Source of the DNA: Osedax fenrisi
Lineage: Eukaryota; Annelida; Polychaeta; Sabellida; Siboglinidae
Assembly (NCBI GenBank): GCA_964019155.1
Contig: OZ025245.1
Span: 8,708,431-8,772,430 of the forward strand
Direction: 5' to 3'
Length of the DNA: 64,000 nucleotides
The notes beneath the pieces were generated by a model. The model was not told where the DNA came from, ran no database searches, and saw only the letters and a list, made by a program, of their open reading frames with translations. This document shows, in pieces, positions 62,820 to 64,000 of this stretch. Within the stretch, counting starts at the first letter, position 1. Each line of letters begins with the position of its first letter. The position numbers and the translations under genes were made by a program.

Positions 62820-63107
62820 ATATATATTGTTATTATTTTAGTTTGGTGGAGTCCTTTCATCCCATCCAGGAACTTAGATGAAGTTTTCACTTATATCCAT
62901 ATATGGCTCTAATACTACTTCGAATCCGCTCTCTTGCTAAGGCATTCACGATTTTAACGAGAGCCGATCATTTATTTATACACAATTATATGATATCACT
63001 TATAAATATTATTTTAATATATATTGTAATGGTGCGGACGGGGTTCGAACCCGTGACCTACTGTTTGTGTGTCTGACGTCTTAACCAACTGATTCACACA
63101 TGCAGTT
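62820..63107 (-). repeat. tRNA-derived SINE family 1, best copy
   Basis: On the minus strand a tRNA-like head has an A box (TGAATCAGTTGGT, 63084-63096) and a perfect B box (GGGTTCGAACCCC, about 63041-63053) with a 5-bp ACGGG/CCCGT T stem. The acceptor and anticodon stems do not pair, so it is not a functional tRNA. The body (GAGAGCCGATC, CATATATGGCTC, CATCCAGGAACTTAG on the plus strand) and the AATA-type tail near 62833 match the copy at 4733-5044. Confidence 0.68.

Positions 63108-64000
<893 letters not shown>

Noticed and set aside
63031..63106. Functional tRNA gene on the minus strand
   Set aside because: The B box and T stem are perfect, but the acceptor (GCATGTG against CCGCACC) and anticodon stems do not pair and position 33 is not T. 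The body that follows is shared with another SINE copy.

Overview
The window looks like non-coding, transposon-dense nuclear DNA from an AT-rich invertebrate animal. Four things point that way: spliced exons of a SAM-domain gene, several classes of non-LTR retrotransposon, tRNA-derived SINEs, and many short DNA transposons with recognisable target-site duplications, all in a background full of (TA)n. There is no bacterial-type gene packing, rRNA, CRISPR array or convincing functional tRNA. I cannot name the species.

Host gene. Two exons on the + strand join into one SAM domain. Exon 1 is 20545-20664, ends at a GTAAGC donor and lies downstream of a GC/CpG-rich, promoter-like block. Exon 2 is 48566-48790, follows an AG acceptor and ends at a GTGAGG donor. 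Both are in phase 0. The implied intron is about 27.9 kb and holds most of the mobile elements of the middle of the window.

Layout. 1-5 kb: hAT-like and Harbinger-like MITEs, a long inverted duplication, a pogo-like MITE and SINEs. 6.4-8.5 kb: a decayed retrotransposon RT and a hAT MITE. 9-14.2 kb: CR1/L2-like retrotransposon copy 1 (minus strand), interrupted by a 5'-truncated R2-like element. 15.8-19.9 kb: two MITEs with GGGGAAAGT termini. 20.5-48.8 kb: the SAM gene and its intron, with three copies of an unclassified dispersed repeat, a pogo-like MITE, tiny palindromic insertions, minisatellites, and a nearly intact CR1/L2-like RT ORF at 40.1-42.9 kb. 49.3-49.6 kb: a second tRNA-derived SINE. 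51-57.6 kb: CR1/L2-like copy 2, interrupted by a full-length R2-like element with an intact 1068-residue ORF. 58-64 kb: more MITEs, a retrotransposon 3' end and a SINE.

Most interesting points. (1) The R2-like element sits at the same position, in the same orientation, inside the RT gene of two separate CR1-like copies, as expected if it targets another retrotransposon. (2) Several perfect or near-perfect palindromes of about 32-52 bp are flanked by 7-11 bp direct repeats, as if hairpins of this size had inserted as mobile units.
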